Assembly (NCBI GenBank): GCA_964588695.1
Contig: CAZPQK010000014.1
Span: forward strand, 1-64,000
Origin: CAZPQK01 sp964588695
Lineage (GTDB): Bacteria > Krumholzibacteriota > Krumholzibacteriia > WVZY01 > JAKEHA01
Length of the DNA: 64,000 bases
Reading direction: 5' to 3'
Under the pieces are notes generated by a model. That model was not told where the DNA came from, ran no database searches, and saw only the letters and a program-made list of their open reading frames with translations. This document shows, one piece after another, positions 62,579-64,000 of the stretch (position 1 is its first letter; every line of letters starts with the position of its first letter). The position numbers were made by a program, and so were the translations under genes.

Positions 62579-64000
62579 ATGGAAATTCGTACACTAACTG
62601 GCCCCGTCTTTGACGTCATCCGGGACCCATTGTTGCTGGTCGAGGCTGACGGGACGATCGTCGCGTGCAACGACAGCGCGCGGGCGGCGTTCGACGTAAG
62701 CGGTGGCCGAGTGCATACACTAACCCCTCGCGACAATACCTGGCTGCTTGATGTTCGTCGAGTCGCTGCGGTGCTGACCGACGGGATACCGGTGTGGAAC
62801 CAGCGCCTGCGCGACCTTCGGGGCCGCGACAGCGGCATCACACTCGATCTGGCACGGTTTCCGGGCGGCGGCGACGTTTGGCTGGTGCATTTGCGCGATC
62901 ATCGCCCGCGGCTCGAGCATGAGGTGTGGCGCGATGAGATGGTGTCGATGGTTTCGCACGAAATCAAGAACCCGCTATCGGCGATGCAGCATTCCATGGA
63001 CATTTTGTTGTCCGAGCAGGCCGGAGAACTAACCGAAAGCCAGCGCAAGTTCATCCAAACTTCCGGTCGCAGTATTCGCCGACTCACGCAACTGGTCGAC
63101 GGTGTGCTTGACGTGTCGCGGCTAAACGCAGGCGCATTGGAAATCCAACGCGAACGCGCTGATGTCGCGGCGTTTCTTTCTGATACGTGCCAGAGCTTCA
63201 AGACTGTCTTTAATGTGAAGCACATTAACATCGAACTCGACGTCGATGGGGTTGCCGGTACCGCCCACATCGACGAAGAGAAAGTCGGACTGGTGGTGGC
63301 GAATCTTCTGAACAACGCGATCAAGTTCACCCCCGAGAACGGACGCGTAGCGGTGTCGGCCACCGACATTGGCATTGAAACGCTCAGCGAGTCTTACCGA
63401 CTGCTGCCGTGGGCCGTTCTTGGTGAACCGTCGCTGTTTGAGATTCGCGTAACCGACGACGGTATCGGAATGTCGGGAAGCGACCTGGAAGACTTATTCT
63501 CGCGGTTCCGCAACGATGCGCCGCAACCGGGCCAGGGAAGTGGTTTGGGACTTAACATCGCCAAGCGGTTGACCGAAGCGATGGGCGGTTGGCTGACTGT
63601 CGACAGCCAATTGGGAATCGGCACCGAAGTGACGGTCGCGCTTCCCAAGGACGCCCGTACCGCGGGACTGCTGCGCCGTCTGGCCGCTATTCGTGACCTC
63701 ATCGAGCACGCACGCGCGCGCGAAGCGTCGACGCGAGTTCACATGCTTTACAAATCCCATCAAGAACACTGGGATGACATTGCGTCGTCCTGGACCATGA
63801 CGCCGGTCGTTAATTGTGATGACGCAATTGACGATGGAAGGCGTTTTCATTTGTGGACCATCAACGAACACCTGGCAATTGCCGTTGTAAACGAGCCCGA
63901 AGAAACTCACGAGGTCGGTCAGCTTTTGCACGATCACGCCGTTCGAATCGAAGACGGTGCGTACATGCTTGACGGACTGGCGGTGGGAACAGCGGACGGC
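62579..64000 (+). CDS. PAS-domain sensor histidine kinase (3' end cut by the window)
   Basis: Open frame from ATG 62579 (AAGGA at 62564-62568) to the window end, 474 codons with no stop. A PAS-like N-terminus (VFDVIRDPLLLVEADGTIV) is followed by a HisKA domain with phospho-acceptor H127 (MVSMVSHEIKNPLSAMQHS). Then comes a full HATPase: N-box NLLNNAIKFTPENG, G1 VTDDGIGMSGSDLEDLFSRF and G2 GSGLGLNIAKRLTEAMGG. No membrane segment is seen, so it is a soluble kinase. After the kinase core, about 110 more residues of an unrecognised domain begin and continue beyond the window. The partner regulator is not visible. Confidence 0.92.
   Translation, partial: MEIRTLTGPVFDVIRDPLLLVEADGTIVACNDSARAAFDVSGGRVHTLTPRDNTWLLDVRRVAAVLTDGIPVWNQRLRDLRGRDSGITLDLARFPGGGDVWLVHLRDHRPRLEHEVWRDEMVSMVSHEIKNPLSAMQHSMDILLSEQAGELTESQRKFIQTSGRSIRRLTQLVDGVLDVSRLNAGALEIQRERADVAAFLSDTCQSFKTVFNVKHINIELDVDGVAGTAHIDEEKVGLVVANLLNNAIKFTPENGRVAVSATDIGIETLSESYRLLPWAVLGEPSLFEIRVTDDGIGMSGSDLEDLFSRFRNDAPQPGQGSGLGLNIAKRLTEAMGGWLTVDSQLGIGTEVTVALPKDARTAGLLRRLAAIRDLIEHARAREASTRVHMLYKSHQEHWDDIASSWTMTPVVNCDDAIDDGRRFHLWTINEHLAIAVVNEPEETHEVGQLLHDHAVRIEDGAYMLDGLAVGTADG

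Overview
The window is a dense stretch of about 56% G+C from a diderm, LPS-making bacterium. The evidence for an LPS outer membrane is Kdo transferase WaaA, a GT9 heptosyltransferase and an OmpA-family porin. Several proteins end in FlgD-like/type-A sorting domains, and PorV-like barrels sit beside them. Together with many signal-peptide lipoproteins and a membrane-bound SpoIIE phosphatase, this fits the wider FCB superphylum and an under-sampled candidate phylum better than Proteobacteria. No rRNA, tRNA, CRISPR array, transposase or prophage gene was seen.

Layout. 1-310: tail of a sorting-domain protein and its terminator. 311-870: non-coding spacer with a long inverted repeat and two identical palindromic repeats, followed by a good sigma70-type promoter. 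978-8891: three related large lipoproteins and one FlgD-tailed secreted protein. 9016-13049: pyruvate phosphate dikinase, a CDP-alcohol phosphotransferase and a DUF4388 protein. 13046-18450: an overlapping run of envelope genes: a free-standing FlgD-like domain, a PorV-like barrel, another probable barrel, and three proteins with AMPK/CBM48-type domains. 18718-29981: a 3131-residue Ig-repeat surface protein, translationally coupled to a PorV-like barrel fused to TPRs.

29991-37382 is the most striking locus. A 1472-residue protein carries an RsbW-like kinase domain, a membrane sensor, HAMP, a SpoIIE phosphatase, a transposase-like HTH and three STAS domains. It is followed by a ParA ATPase, a small ribbon-helix-helix protein, a TPR protein and two single-STAS proteins, then a terminator. 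It reads as a self-contained partner-switching system with a ParA/DNA-binding arm.

37530-43442: a vWA membrane protein, a lamin-tail-domain surface protein and two probable barrels. 43523-48779: aminotransferase, carbamate kinase, LarA-like protein, PurD and a TsaC/YrdC protein, mostly with 4-nt overlaps. 48737-51940 (minus strand): heptosyltransferase, WaaA and a radical SAM protein. 52031-55651: two tandem XRE-cupin regulators, a DUF1844 protein and an OmpA protein with thrombospondin-3 repeats. 55727-64000: MazG (minus), then UvrA, GalE, a double-GAF protein with a kinase-like ATPase domain but no clear phospho-histidine, and a PAS histidine kinase cut by the window end.

Functions come from motifs and family knowledge read by eye. 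No database search was run. Many envelope proteins can be described but not assigned a precise role.
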